A stretch of DNA of 64,000 bases from Halichondria panicea (GCF_963675165.1 NC_087391.1:3894646-3958645), one strand, 5' to 3'; positions 34,297 to 45,851 are shown, counted from the stretch's first letter. Notes: generated from the letters alone by a model not told the origin. Numbers and translations are program-made.

Positions 34297-35034
34297 TCAG
34301 TATGGGTGTAATTCTTCTTCTAATGGTTGAAGAGGTCTTATACCACCAGACGAAGAAGGTCGACGTGGAGGAGGAGGAGGATTGTACATGTACCGCTCAC
34401 ATCTATTCCCTACATAGAATTTTGGGCAGCTACAAGAAAAGCCACAAAATTGATCTCGACAGGTTCCTCTTACACAGGGATTCGAGCTGCAGTGATTTAC
34501 ATTTGCATCTTCAAGTCTGTAGTTGTAATCAACACATGGTGCGAACAACCTAGTGTTGGTAGTGCAACTAGGAGACACCCAAACTGTTTCTGTGCCAGTC
34601 ATATTGTCATCTCCACCATTGTCACTGTCGTATACTGTGATAGTGAAGTAGCGCCATCCTACACTGCTGTGTCCAAAATCTAGTTCCTGGTTCCAATATG
34701 GATTGCAAGTGCCTCTTTTAACTACAGTGCGCTTTTCTTGGCGATTGTTCGACTTATCGACAGCCACAACGACAGCGTAGGGGTCTGGCTCATCCCACCA
34801 TCCGTCAGTGTCTGGTAGACCCCTCGCTCGTATCATCTTCACCTTCAATGTACCTTTATAGCCAGGACTTCTTCTTAGGATAACATGATTCTGTTCTCCT
34901 GGAATGTTGAAATCGCCTTTGTCTAGTTGACTATTCAGTGCTTCGTTGCGACTGAGGGCCGGGGTAGCTTCTTCACCGATCACTAATACCGGGGTTGCTA
35001 TCACTAGCCACAGAGCAATAACAAGGGAGTACAT
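34297..35034 (-). CDS. Secreted C2-EGF protein (astacin domain lost)
   Basis: Single exon, about 245 aa from the ATG at 35034. An in-frame ATG at 35058 exists, but 35034 aligns with the paralogues (MYSL..). Signal peptide MYSLVIALWLVIATPVLVIG, then the propeptide start shared with the astacins (EEATPALSRNEALNSQLD). It then jumps, with no intron, to a C2 domain (GYKGTLKVKMIRARGLPDTD, DEPDPYAVVVAVDKS) and a six-Cys EGF-like module (NHCSSNPCVRGTCRDQ..CSCPKFYVGNRCE) with a Pro-rich tail. The protease domain and the usual intron are absent, so this is a deletion derivative or an intronless relative. Three 26-bp tandem repeats sit just upstream of the start. Confidence 0.85.
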   Translation of the reverse strand: MYSLVIALWLVIATPVLVIGEEATPALSRNEALNSQLDKGDFNIPGEQNHVILRRSPGYKGTLKVKMIRARGLPDTDGWWDEPDPYAVVVAVDKSNNRQEKRTVVKRGTCNPYWNQELDFGHSSVGWRYFTITVYDSDNGGDDNMTGTETVWVSPSCTTNTRLFAPCVDYNYRLEDANVNHCSSNPCVRGTCRDQFCGFSCSCPKFYVGNRCERYMYNPPPPPRRPSSSGGIRPLQPLEEELHPY

Positions 35035-35043
35035 CGCTGTAGT

Positions 35044-35115
35044 TAGTGTGTAGATCAAGCTGCAGTAGTGTGTAGATCAAGCTGCAGTAGTGTGTAGATC
35101 AAGCTGCTGGCTATA
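35044..35115. repeat. Three 26-bp tandem repeats in 5' flank of C2-EGF gene
   Basis: Unit AGTGTGTAGATCAAGCTGCA (26 bp in full) repeated three times directly upstream of the start codon. The TATA-like TTATATATA (35133-35141) is thereby pushed to about 99 bp from the ATG. The related sequence at 40556-40585 has one unit. Confidence 0.8.
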
Positions 35116-35608
35116 AAATGAGATGATTGTCCTTATATATAAACTTTCTGTCTTGAAAGCTAATAGGATCAAGTATTTTGTAGCATGTGTTCACTCAACC
35201 ACCACCTGGTAGACCACCATCATGGATTCACAACAACCTCAGAACCATGCAGTTTAACAATCAAGTACAGGTATAGTGGTGGCGTCTGAAATCTGTATCC
35301 ATTACTTTCAACCCTCTTTAAAGACACTTCACACGATTTATACGCCTGCTGTGGTCTGCAATGTAGGCAGCAACAGTTGAAATGATTGAGGCTGTTTTGT
35401 ATGGGATCTTTCTAACTTTCAGTTTTATAATCATGAACGCTCACTGTGTCCTATAGCTAGAACTGTATAACATGGCCTGCTGTATATGACCATGTTAGGT
35501 ATTGTATGATCGAGGTAGCCGTATTACATGTACCTTTTTCGATCATAATGACAAAACGAAAACACGTGTTTTCCAATCAAGGCAGTAAATTGCTACTATA
35601 TATAGTAG

Positions 35609-35791
35609 CAGGGTGTCATACAGGGGGGGGAGGGGAGATATCCCCCCTAGCTCCAATCCCCCCCCCCCCCTTTCAATTATGACTGTGTGTTTAGCTGGGT
35701 ATTGAAATAACAGTTGACCTTTTTTTAGCAACATTTTCTGGTTACTTTTCTCATTTCCCCCCTCTACTTCAAAATCCTGTATGACACCCTG
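35609..35791. mobile_element. CAGGGTGTCATACAGG element, copy 2 (reversed)
   Basis: Same ends and internal sequence as 31246-31442 but in the opposite orientation. Flanked by AGTAG on both sides (35604-35608 and 35792-35796). The surrounding sequence is itself similar to that around copy 1. Confidence 0.75.
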
Positions 35792-35876
35792 AGTAGTGTG
35801 CTACATTATAGTATATAAGCTGCTGCTGGTCATGAATGTCCGTATATATAAACGTTCTACTTTAGTTTTGAACTTT

Positions 35877-36035
35877 GAATATACCGTATTCTAGGTTTCG
35901 AATGTAATTAATTGTGAATAATACGTACTGTACATGCAAGCCTGGTTGCGTTTTCTAATTGTATGCTCCTTGCAATTAACTTATGTAAAAACCAATCGAA
36001 ACCCATGTATGCGGTATATTGAGCTATTTTGTGTT
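35877..36035. repeat. Short TIR repeat, 'TATCAGGTTT' family, copy 4
   Basis: ATACCGTATTCTAGGTTTCG at the left and AATCGAAACCCATGTATGCG at the right. The interior TTGCAATTAACTTATG resembles the other copies. More diverged. Confidence 0.4.
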
Positions 36036-36229
36036 TGTTTACATCTAATCACCAATTGGTACGTAAGACCACCATAAATTGATACGTAAGACCACCATAA
36101 AATAGAGCTACAACCATTTAATTATTAGTGCAGTTGTACATGTGGCGTCTGAGCGTCTTGTTGTCTAACTCTGTCATACTACGTTGTAAAACGCCCACAT
36201 CTCAAGTGGTTGTAACTGCACTCAAAACA

Positions 36230-36720
36230 GTGTGGTTAATTACATGTATTGTGCAAGCACATGCGTAGAATTTCTAATTGTAGCCCGCCTACCTTAGACA
36301 TACAGTTTGTGACGTAGTGAGACAACACCGAATTTATATGGTGTGTATAGTAGTTACTCACTCCCCTTCATGTACTCCTGATATAACGCATTATTGAAAT
36401 GAAAGCTTCGTTAATGTAATATAAGCAACGTTTTTTTGAAAGCTATTAACGCTTGCCAGCACTGCTATATAGTTGGTGCGTTCCAAAAGCCTTTGGCTCA
36501 AAAAGTCAAAGGTCAAAACATTCATACCCTCGCTTACAACTTGTACCTCGAAGGTATATTTAGAACTCAATACTATGGCTACAGTTTCCACTGCTTGTTC
36601 TAAAACACTACTAGTGGGTACAGTTAAGAACCAGAGGGAGGGAGGACACAATTAACCTTAGGCACTATGTGGTGGGCATGTCCAATAACGGAGTTATAAA
36701 GAAACAAAAGATGAAACGTT
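36230..36720. repeat. Astacin-cluster segmental repeat, copy 2
   Basis: Near-identical to 32893-33420, with small deletions. It lies upstream of the dispersed repeat copy and the 3' end of astacin gene 1. Confidence 0.8.
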
Positions 36721-37508
36721 CAAAATTGTGTCTTCCCCTCTGGTTAACAACTACGACTATAATTTTACTCTATAATGCACGTGATCAAACGCTAGTGACT
36801 TTTTGACCCTGTCGAACCAACTCTGGTGGCTTATTCCTCATACATGCTATACCACTCCTGCTATTTGTAAGACATGCTATAAGGCTAATACAGCCACACT
36901 TCAAGCCAAGGGTCAAAGGTTTAGTACTTCAGTGCTTTTGACTAGTTGTGCCTCGAGGAATAGTCTCATGAAGGATACGGTAAAGCTGACTGTGTTGTTC
37001 CAGCTGTAAATGCTCAACGGTTGCAATGCGACAAAACTAGCAGCTTCTACAGGCTTCTAGCCACGTTCTTTTGGATTTTGATTCGTGGATTAGCAAACTA
37101 AAGCTTCTTTCTTGAGTTATGGCTAGTTTTACTGACAGTGAAAAGGCTGTTGCAGTCTCTTCACAACATTTTTATGGCATCATCTGTTCTCACAACTTTC
37201 TATTCAACTCATGAGTTACCCTTGCTCTAAAGCACTAGCTATTTGTTAGCTACAGAGTCAGAAAAGAGCTGAAAAGCTGCATGCCTACACTGTACTGCCA
37301 GAAGCAGCCCTTGTAAACTCTGACCTCATTGCAGATCCACCCCCTTTTTATGCAAAACTTATTAACATTGTAGATCTACAAGCTTCTATACTTGAAGATC
37401 CATTCATCAAGCCATCAGATAGACTTCTGTTTCCATTCAGCTCCTCTTTTATAATGACTATGTGTTTATTGTCAACAATTGCATAATAACATTATACAAA
37501 GCAAACTA

Positions 37509-37724
37509 CTGTATAAGCTCTAATTTAAGGCGCCACATTAAAATAATTACGCTGGTAAAAATGGCCATATTAGGAGGTTGGAAAAGCCGTTTTTTACCTG
37601 CAATTAGAAGGCGGCCCTCTAAAAAAACGCCATCCAGCCTCAAAACTAATTTTCCACCTCTGAATACAGCTACCTTTACCAGCGTAATTATTTTAATGTG
37701 GCGCCTTAAATAGAGCTTATACAG
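37509..37724. mobile_element. 216-bp MITE with about 50-bp TIRs and TA duplication
   Basis: Ends CTGTATAAGCTCTAATTTAA and inverted CTGTATAAGCTCTATTTAAG continue through GGCGCCACATTAAAATAATT. TA flanks both sides. It is absent from the parallel position in the next unit (about 43800). Confidence 0.85.
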
Positions 37725-38169
37725 TACTTACCTCTTCTATAACACTCTAATACTTTTTGAGTTAAAGTAAAACATGGCGAGAGACATTAGCACATGCAGC
37801 GCAGCTTAATTGCACAACTCTTTCTATTCAGGAGTACATATAATTCTAGTGATACCGTTATGTCTCATTTGTTGTAGCTGGACAAATCGTATGTTAGGGG
37901 GTGTTGTTATTTATTACCCCTAGGCCAAGCTTTTGTATAAAGGAAAGTAGGCGACCGTTTCTATCTTTGGCACAACAGAAAATTGGCAGGAAGTCAAAAG
38001 CAAGCTAAACTGTTTGAGCATACTGTTCACATCATAATTTCAGGACATTGTGTGTTTGCTGCATGTTAATATGTAAGTATAGTAGTATATGCTAAAGGAA
38101 TACTAACTGGTCACAATTATTGTGCCTTTGTCTTGACCGCTAGAGAATTCAGTCCAAACACTTAATGTG

Positions 38170-39785
38170 TTAAGGAATAGGTCGTGTACCGCCAGAGGAA
38201 GGAGGTCGAGGAGGTCGAGGTGGATTGTACCGATCGCATCTCTTTCCAGAGTAGTTTCTTGGGCAGCTACAATAGTAGTCACAAAACCTGTCTTGACAAG
38301 TTCCTCTTACACAGGGATTTGGGTTGCAGTTATTTACATCTTCAAGTCTGTAGCTGTAGTCAACACATCGTGTGAGACTGTAGCAAAACCTCCTCGTGTG
38401 AGTAGAACAACTAGGGTATACCCAAATAGTCTGTGTGCCAACCATCTTATCATCTCCACCGTTGTCACTATCATATATTGTGATAGTGAAGTAGCGCCAT
38501 CCCTCATTTCTATTTCCAAAGTCTAGTTCCTGGTTCCACTGTGGATTGGTAGTGCCACTTTTAACTCCAGTGCGCTTTTCGCGGCGATAGTTTGTCTTAT
38601 CCACAGCCACAACAACGGCATAGGGGTCCGGATCATTCCACCACCCGTCAGTATCTGGTAGATTCCATGCTTGTATCATCCTCACCTTCAGTGTACCTTT
38701 ATAACCAGGGCTTGCCTCAGGGCAGTTATAAATTCTGTTTATCTGCTTAATATCACTGCTGCTGAGACTTGAACTAGGTGCTATTGAATTTGATGATTCT
38801 TTAGGAGTAATTGTTTTACGTCCATTTTTACTAAAGGCAGTATCAGTATAGTGCATGATTGATCGGTAATCATAGGGTTCTCCCTGATAGTCGACGTTCT
38901 GGCGTTTTTTGAAGTTGTGACTTTTTCCACTTTGTACGTTTTCCAAGTGTATATTCACATGACGATCTCTGTCAGGCCTGCTCTGTTCGTGCCATAGTCC
39001 AATAGCATGTCCAATCTCATGTATAATGACGTGCTCTGAGTTGCACCTTCCTGGCAAAGTTATAGTTTGTATTCCGCCTTTCCTACCAATAGAATCAGAG
39101 GAACAACCGCTACCTTGAGCCGTGAATTGAATGCGGTTAGCAACACCTGTTCTTCTGAACAGTAAACATGTTTCTCTTTCATAAACAGTGATTGCACTTA
39201 TAATCTTGCTTCTAAGAGATGAACTGACACTCCAATGAAAGTTATAGTTGATTATCCCACCAGGCCATCTCTTCTCATTAATAGCTCCACGTTTTTCTCG
39301 CACCTTATACATATAAACAGCAATGTCAATGTACTTGGTAAAACATATATAAGTTCACTTTACCTAATCCTAACACTAACTTCCATTAATAGGCTTGTAA
39401 ATTTTGACATTAAGATGTACTTTTGTGCAAATAAATTTATTCCAGACTACCAATGGCTCACATTTTCTGTTGGTGGATGATATGCTTCCATAAACTGTTC
39501 TCGTGGAATGTTGAGATCACCTTCAAAATATTCTGGATTTTCCAAGAGTTCACCCGTGTTGGATAGTGGGTCCATCTCTCCACTCCCACTGCCAAATATC
39601 GCTTCGTTATCACTTTCTCCATTGCCGTTAGATGCAAGAATGTCCAGTTGACTATTCAGTGCTTCGTTGCGACTGAGTGCCGAGGTAGCTTCTTCATCGA
39701 TTGATAAGACCGGGGTGGCTATCACTAGGGCGGCTGCTACTAGCCACAAAACGATAGCACGTGTCTTCAAGTCAAGAGAGTACAT
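38170..39785 (-). CDS. Secreted astacin metalloprotease with C2 and EGF-like domains (gene 1)
   Basis: Two exons: 39785-39462 and 39303-38170, about 485 aa. Signal peptide (MYSLDLKTRAIVLWLVAAAL..), an acidic propeptide with an FGSGSGE stretch, and a furin-type VREKR site at the start of exon 2. The astacin domain (about residues 114-305) begins GAINEKRWPGGIINYNF. It has the full zinc motif HEIGHAIGLWHEQSRPDRD, the Met-turn SIMHY, and a final YNCPEAS. A C2 domain follows (GYKGTLKVRMIQAWNLPDTD, DPDPYAVVVAVDKT, TITIYDSDNGGDD). Then comes an EGF-like module (NNCNPNPCVRGTCQD..CSCPRNYSGKRCD) and a Pro-rich tail. All catalytic residues are present. The C2 domain after astacin is unusual, since typical partners are CUB, EGF, MAM or ShK. 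The gene is nested in the NAA40 intron. Confidence 0.92.
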
Positions 39786-39840
39786 CGCTCTAGTGATGTA
39801 TAGATGAAGCTGCTGGCTATGATTATGAGATGAATGTCCT

Positions 39841-39850
39841 TATTTATATA
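39841..39850 (-). promoter_or_regulatory. TATA box, astacin gene 1
   Basis: TATATAAATA on the minus strand, 56 bp upstream of the ATG. Confidence 0.6.
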
Positions 39851-40520
39851 CTTGTGAAACCTTAGGTTTGAGCCTTGTGTTGGGAAACAGGTTGTGGCAC
39901 ATGTGTTGTTGCATGCATGCACCCAGCCACCAATTGGTAAGAGGTATAACCCTAATTAATTACAAAAGCCTCAGAACACTTTCACTAGTGCAGTGGTGGC
40001 GTCTGAAATCTGTAGTCCATTAGTTCAACCCTTCAAAGGCTCTGCACAGACCTACGCCTGCAATAATCTGGCAATGTAGAGCAGCTGCTGTTTAAAAAAG
40101 TGTGGCTACTTTGTAATGGGATCATAGATTTGCAGATTGATCATGCATGAGCTTTCACAGTTCTACAGTTAGATAACATGGTGTTCTGTATTTTTCTCTT
40201 GAGTATTATCTGTACGTGAACCATGTATTGTGTGAAACAAGCATTATAATTTTATTTACTAATGATGATGATTAAAATACTACTTTCTAAATGTTTTTTA
40301 AACCACACTTATGTCACCATTAATTGATCTCATTGGTCAACAGCTATAGGATAAATAACATACAGCCCCAGAGATGCACAGTTTTCAAGGTTTTTTTTCT
40401 TCATTTGTTCAAGAAAGTAAGCATAAAAAAAAAGGGCCATGCATGCTTGATGGTACTAAGACTTCAAAACAACGGCAGAAACACGGAAGCTGCTCTCCAA
40501 CAAGATGGCTAAACCTCCAT

Positions 40521-40900
40521 CAAAGCAATAACAAGGGAGTACATCGCTGTAGTTAGTGTGTATCTAGATCAAGCTGCTGGCTATAAAATGAGATGATTGC
40601 CATAAACTTTCTGTTTTGAAAGCTAATAGGATCAAAGTATTTTGTAGCATGTGTTCATAACTCAACCACCACCTGGTAGACCACCATCATGGATTCACAA
40701 CAACCTCAGAACTAGATGCAGTGGTGGCGTCTGAAATCTTTATCTATTACTTTCAACCCTCTTCAAAGACACTTCACACGATTATACGCCTGCTGTGGTC
40801 TGCAATGTAGAGCAACTACAGTTGAAATGATTGTGGCTGCTTTGTATTACTATCTTTCCAACTTTCAGTTGTATTGTAAGTTTTCACTGCCCTATACGTA
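40521..40900 (-). pseudogene. Promoter and first codons of a lost C2-EGF gene copy
   Basis: 40521-40544 reads, on the minus strand, the first eight codons of the C2-EGF gene (MYSLVIAL). The sequence to 40900 matches that gene's 5' flank at 35030-35420. The coding body is missing, replaced by the 5' flank of astacin gene 1. This is the scar of unequal recombination between units. Confidence 0.75.
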
Positions 40901-41872
40901 GCTAGTATTACAACCAGGAGTACATAAAGGGAAGTAAGTAACTACTATACAGCCCATACAAACCTGTTGTTGTAAACTGCACATTTTAAGTGGCTGTACA
41001 AACGAACTATGGTTAATAAATTACATGTATTGCGCAAGCACATGCGTAGATTTTCCAATTGTAGCCGCCTGCCTTAGACATACATACATGGTCATGTCAA
41101 TCCACACAGTTTACATTACTACAAGTGTTTGTGACGTAGTGAGACAACACTGAATTTATATAGTGTGTATAGTAGTTGCTCACTCCCCTTCATGTACTCC
41201 TGATATAACGCATTATTGAAATGAAAGCTTTCGTTAATGTAAAATAACTATTAGGATTCCTAACTGGATCTCTATGTTATTAGTATAGCTGTCTATACCT
41301 GCTATTTAGATTCGTATACACTACACTTTTTATAATTTATAACACGTGGCTGACACTGTCACCTGACGTGCGCGAGATATATAGATAATAAAACGACAAT
41401 CAGTGGTGACGTAAGTATAACTATATACATCAATGAATACATTACAATTATAAGCAACGTTTTTTGAAAGCTATTAACGCTTACCAGCAGTGCTATATAG
41501 TTGTGCGTTCCAAAAGCAAAAAGTCAAATGTCAAAACACTCATACCCACACTTACAAAGGTACATTTTAGAACTCAATACTATGGCTACAGTTTCCATTG
41601 CTTGTTCTATAGAGCTGGGGCCACTCTACTGTCTGCCCCCATTGACAACTTTACGGTGGAGTGTAAATACATTCGAATTGCAGCTTGATACGATTTTTGA
41701 TATTTCTCTTGTGTTTTCGACCACTGATGAGCTGGCAATGCGACGAAAACTAACAGCTTCTATAGGCTTCTAGCCACGATTTTGATTCGTGGGTTCGCAA
41801 ACTAAAGCTTCTTTCCTGAGTTATTAGTTTGACTCACATGCACAGTGAAGGCTGTTGCAGTCTCTTCAGAAT

Positions 41873-43068
41873 CAGGGTTTTGCAGAATTTTTGCAACAGG
41901 GCTAAACAGACACGACAATGACTTCCATATATGGAAGTCAACTGCTGACTTATAATAATATTATAGTACAAGTCCAGGTTGAAAGATGTCCCGTGAGCCT
42001 AAGAGAGCATCAGCTTATTCACAAGATTTAATTAAAGTGGTGGATGGTGCACCAGGTGAAAATGCAGGGCAAATATTGTTGTGAAGTTGGTGTGTGCAGA
42101 ACTAGAACTGTTGGCATATAGCTGTGTATTGACTGACAATTATTATCATTATCAGTTGATGTTAGTACCATTTGGAGGTTTTTGCGTTCTTCAAAATATA
42201 ACTCGTGACCAGACAGAAGATGGTTCTTGTTGCAAAGCAAAGAAGTGTGAGGAGCATACCTTCAAGACATGCAATGGTTATCCTGAAATGTTGATTTTGG
42301 TTGATGAGACAGGCTGACAGAAAAAATTGCCAGAGGAGATTTGGTTACAATATAACGCCTAAGGGGCAAGCCTCCTGTCTTTAAGCTTATCAATATTAGC
42401 CAATACCACTGTTTGGAGGGTGTTTCGTTTATCAACTGTTCCGGTATCATTGAAAAGAGCAGCAGTTCTTCAGACATTCAAAATCTCACCAACTTCCCCC
42501 CTTTTGTGCTTTGTCAACTCCATGCAACTTAGCTTGAATCACTCTGGATCTGTCAATGTATTCTGCAGTACTGCATGCATAGTTACTAGAATGATGTCAT
42601 GTAATTGATATGTGGGCAGGGCCATCTGATGCGCATGCTTAATGCTGAGGAAAAGTGATGACCTTTTTTTTAGTGAATAAACTTTAGCGCCTATGCTTCA
42701 ACAATTTGAGCCCTGCCCTTCCCAAAATCCTGGATACGCCGGGCCATCTGATGCGCATGCTTAATGCTGAGGAAAAGTGATGACCTTTTTTTTAGTGAAT
42801 GAACTTTAGCGCCTATGCTTCAACAATTTGAGCCCTGCCCTTCCCAAAATCCTGGCTACGCCACTGTCAGTCATACGACTGAGTACCTGAATGCAAATTT
42901 TAGGGGGGGAGGGGGGGATTGGAGCCAGAGGGGGATAATCATATATCCCTGTATACTGCATACATGTGCATGTACACAAAATATTATAGTCAGCAGTTGA
43001 CGTCCATATATGGAAGTCATATTGCTGTGTCTGTTTAGCCCTGTTGCAAGGATCTTGCAAAAACCCTG
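41873..43068. mobile_element. hAT-like element with about 90-bp TIRs, no transposase seen
   Basis: Left end CAGGGTTTTGCAGAATTTTT, inverted right end CAGGGTTTTTGCAAGATCCT. Both continue into GGGCTAAACAGACAC and a small palindrome TTCCATATATGGAA. CAGGG ends are typical of hAT elements. No clear 8-bp duplication was found. Inner frames do not read as a transposase. A nested piece with CCTGGCTACGCCACTG lies near 42850. Confidence 0.65.
42619..42863. repeat. Two-copy, 121-bp tandem repeat inside the hAT-like element
   Basis: GGGCCATCTGATGCGCATGC starts at 42619 and again near 42740. The copies differ at only a few bases. Confidence 0.85.
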
Positions 43069-44262
43069 TAAAACACTACTAGTGGGTACAGTTAAGAACC
43101 AGAGGAGGGAGGACACAATTAACCTTAGGCACTAACGTTTTTTTTCTTTGGCCATGTGGTGGGCGTGTCCAATAACGGAGTTATAAAGAAAGAAAAGATG
43201 AAACGTTCAACGAATTTTATTAAAAGGTGCCTAATGTTAATTGTGTCCTCCCTCTTCTGGTTAAGAACTACCTGACTATAATTTTACTATAATGCACGTG
43301 ATCAAACGCGAAATTGCAATTAGTGACTTTTTAGCCATGTCGAACCACCTCTGGTGGCTTATTCCTCATTTTTACACCACTCCTGCTATTTGTAAGACAT
43401 GCTATAAGGCTAATACAGCCACACTTCAAGCCAAGGGGCAAAAGATTAGTACTTCAGTGCTCTTGACTAGTTGTGCCTCGAGGCGTAGCCGCATGAGGAT
43501 ACGATAAAGCTGACTGTGTGTGTGCATGTGCGTGCGTGTTCCAACTGTAAATGCTCAACGATTGCAATGCGACGAAAACTAGCAGCTTCTATAGGCTTCT
43601 AGCCACGTTCTCTTGGATTTTGATTCGTGGATTAGCAGCCCTTGTAAACCTCATTGCAGATCCACCCCCTTTTTATGTAAAAATTTCTACATTGTAGATC
43701 TACAAGCTTCTATACTTAAAGATCCATTCATCAAGCCATCAGATAGACTTATGTTTCCATTCAGCTCCTAATGACAATGTGGTTTATTGTCAACAATAAT
43801 AACAACATAACATAATATTATACAAAGCGAACCTCTTGTAATACTTTTGAGCAAAAGCAAAACATGACGAGAGACATTAGCACAGCGCAGCTTTCACAAC
43901 TCTTTCTATTCAGGAGTACATATAATTCTGTTATGTCTTTCATTTGTTGTAGCTGGACAAATCGTATGTTTAGGTTTGTTATTTATTACCCCTAGGCCAA
44001 GCTTTTGTATAAAGGAAAGTAGGCGACCGTTTCTATCTTTGGCACAACAGAAAATTGGCAGGAAGTCAAAAGCAAGCTGAACTGTTTGAGCATACTGTTC
44101 ACATCATAATTTCAGGACATTGTGTGTTTACTGCATGTTAATATGTAAGTATAGTTTATACATAAATGTGTATGCTAAAGGAATATTAACTATACTTCGT
44201 TGGTCACAATTATTGTGCCTTTGTCTTGACCGCTAGAGAATTCAGTCCAAAAACTTAATGTG

Positions 44263-45851
44263 TTAAGGAATAGGTCCTGTACCACCAGAGGGATAAGGTC
44301 GAGGTGGATTGTACCGATCGCATCTCTTTCCAGAGTAGTTTCTTGGGCAGCTGCAATAGTAGTCACAAAACCTGTCTTGACAAGTTCCTCTTACACAGGG
44401 ATTCGGGTTGCAGTTATTTACATTTTCAAGTCTGTAGCTGTAGTCAACACATCGTGTGAGACTGTAGCAAAACCTCCTCGTGTGGGTAGAACAACTACGG
44501 TATACCCAAATTGTCTGTGTGCCAACCATCTTGTCATCTCCATCGTTGTCACTATCATATATTGTGATAGTGAAGTAGCGCCACTCCTCATTTCTATTTC
44601 CAAAGTCTAGTTCCTGGTTCCACTGTGGATTGGTAGTGCCACTTTTAACTCCAGTGCGCTTTTCGCGGCGATAGTTTGTCTTATCGACAGCCACAACAAC
44701 GGCATAGGGGTCCGGCTCATTCCACCACCCGTCAGTATCTGGTAGATTCCATGCTCGTATCATCCTCACCTTCAGTATACCGTTATAACCAGGGCTTGCC
44801 TCAGGGCAGTTATACATTCTGTTTATTTGTCGAATATCACTGTAACTGAGACTTGAACTAGGTGCTATTGAATTTAATGATTGTTTGGGAGTAATTGTTT
44901 TACGCCCATTTATACCAAAGGCAGTATCCTTATAGTGCATAATTGATCTGTAATCGTAGGACTCTCCCTGATAGTCAACATTCTGACGTTTTTCAAAGTT
45001 GTGACTCCTTCCACTTTGTATGTTTTCCAAGTGTATGTTCACATGATAATCTCTGTCAGGCCTGCTTTGTTCGTGCCACAGTCCAATAGCATGCCCAATC
45101 TCGTGAATAATTGTTTTAATGGATTGGCATCCACTTGGCAGAGTTATAGTTTGTATTCCGCCTTTCCTACCAATAGAATCAGATGAACAACCGCTACCTT
45201 GAGCCGTAAATTGAATGCAGTTAGCAACACCTACTCTTCTGAACAGTAAACATGTTTCTCTTTCATAAACAGTGATTGCACTCATGATCTGGCTTCTAAG
45301 AAATGAACTGACACTCGAATGAAAGTCATAGTTAATTATCTCACCAGGCCATCTCCTCTCGTTAATAGCTCCACGTTTTTCTCGCACCTTATACACATAA
45401 ACAGCAATGTCAATGTACTTGGTGAAACACCAATTACTAACAGTTAAATTAATTCTAACACTAATAGGCTTGTAAATTCTGACATTAAGATGTACTTTTG
45501 TGCAAATAAATTTCTTCCAGACTACCAATGGCTCACATTTGCTGCTGGTGGATGATATGCTTCCATAAACTGTTCTCGTGGAATGTTAAGATCACCTTCA
45601 AATTATTCTGGATTGTCCAGGAGTTCACCTGTGTTGGATAGTGGGTCCATCTCTCCACTCCCACTGCCAAATATTGCTTCAGAATCACTTTCTTCATTAC
45701 CGTCAGATGCAAGAATGTCCAGTTGACTATTCAGTGCGTCATTGCGACTGAGTGCCGAGGTAGCCTCTTCATTGATTGATAAGACCGGGGTAGCTATCAC
45801 TAGGGCGGCTGCTACTAGCCACAAAACGATAGCACGTGTCTTCGAATACAT
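44263..45851 (-). pseudogene. Astacin-C2-EGF gene 2 with premature stop in propeptide
   Basis: Two exons parallel gene 1: 45851-45537 and 45387-44263. Exon 1 codes the same signal peptide and propeptide, but the codon at 45605-45603 is TAA where gene 1 has TAT (Tyr). The frame is open again afterwards (FEGDLNIPREQF). Exon 2 is intact: VREKR, GAINERRWPGEIINYDF, the zinc motif HEIGHAIGLWHEQSRPDRD, SIMHY, then C2 and EGF-like domains and a Pro-rich tail. A single recent nonsense change therefore disables an otherwise healthy gene, unless read-through, an alternative first exon or a sequencing error explains it. The frame of exon 2 stays open into the intron up to an ATG at 45528, but that start lacks a signal peptide. 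Confidence 0.8.

Larger units (their letters stand above)
35035..38169. other. Spacer between C2-EGF and astacin genes
   Basis: No gene seen. It contains the reversed CAGGGTGTCATACAGG element (35609-35791), a 'TATCAGGTTT' repeat (35877-36035), segmental repeat copy 2 (36230-36720), a dispersed repeat copy (36945-37260) and a TA-flanked MITE (37509-37724). Confidence 0.55.
40995..43205. repeat. Astacin-cluster segmental repeat, copy 3, interrupted
   Basis: 40995-41252, 41450-41610 and 43069-43205 together match copies 1 and 2. A segment of about 190 bp (about 41255-41448) and one of about 1.46 kb (41611-43068) are inserted. Confidence 0.75.
39786..44262. other. Spacer between the two astacin genes
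   Basis: Holds the 5' flank of astacin gene 1, the start fragment of a lost C2-EGF copy (40521-40900), segmental repeat copy 3 split by insertions (40995-43205), a hAT-like element (41873-43068) and 3' flank matching 37300-38160. No further gene. Confidence 0.55.
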
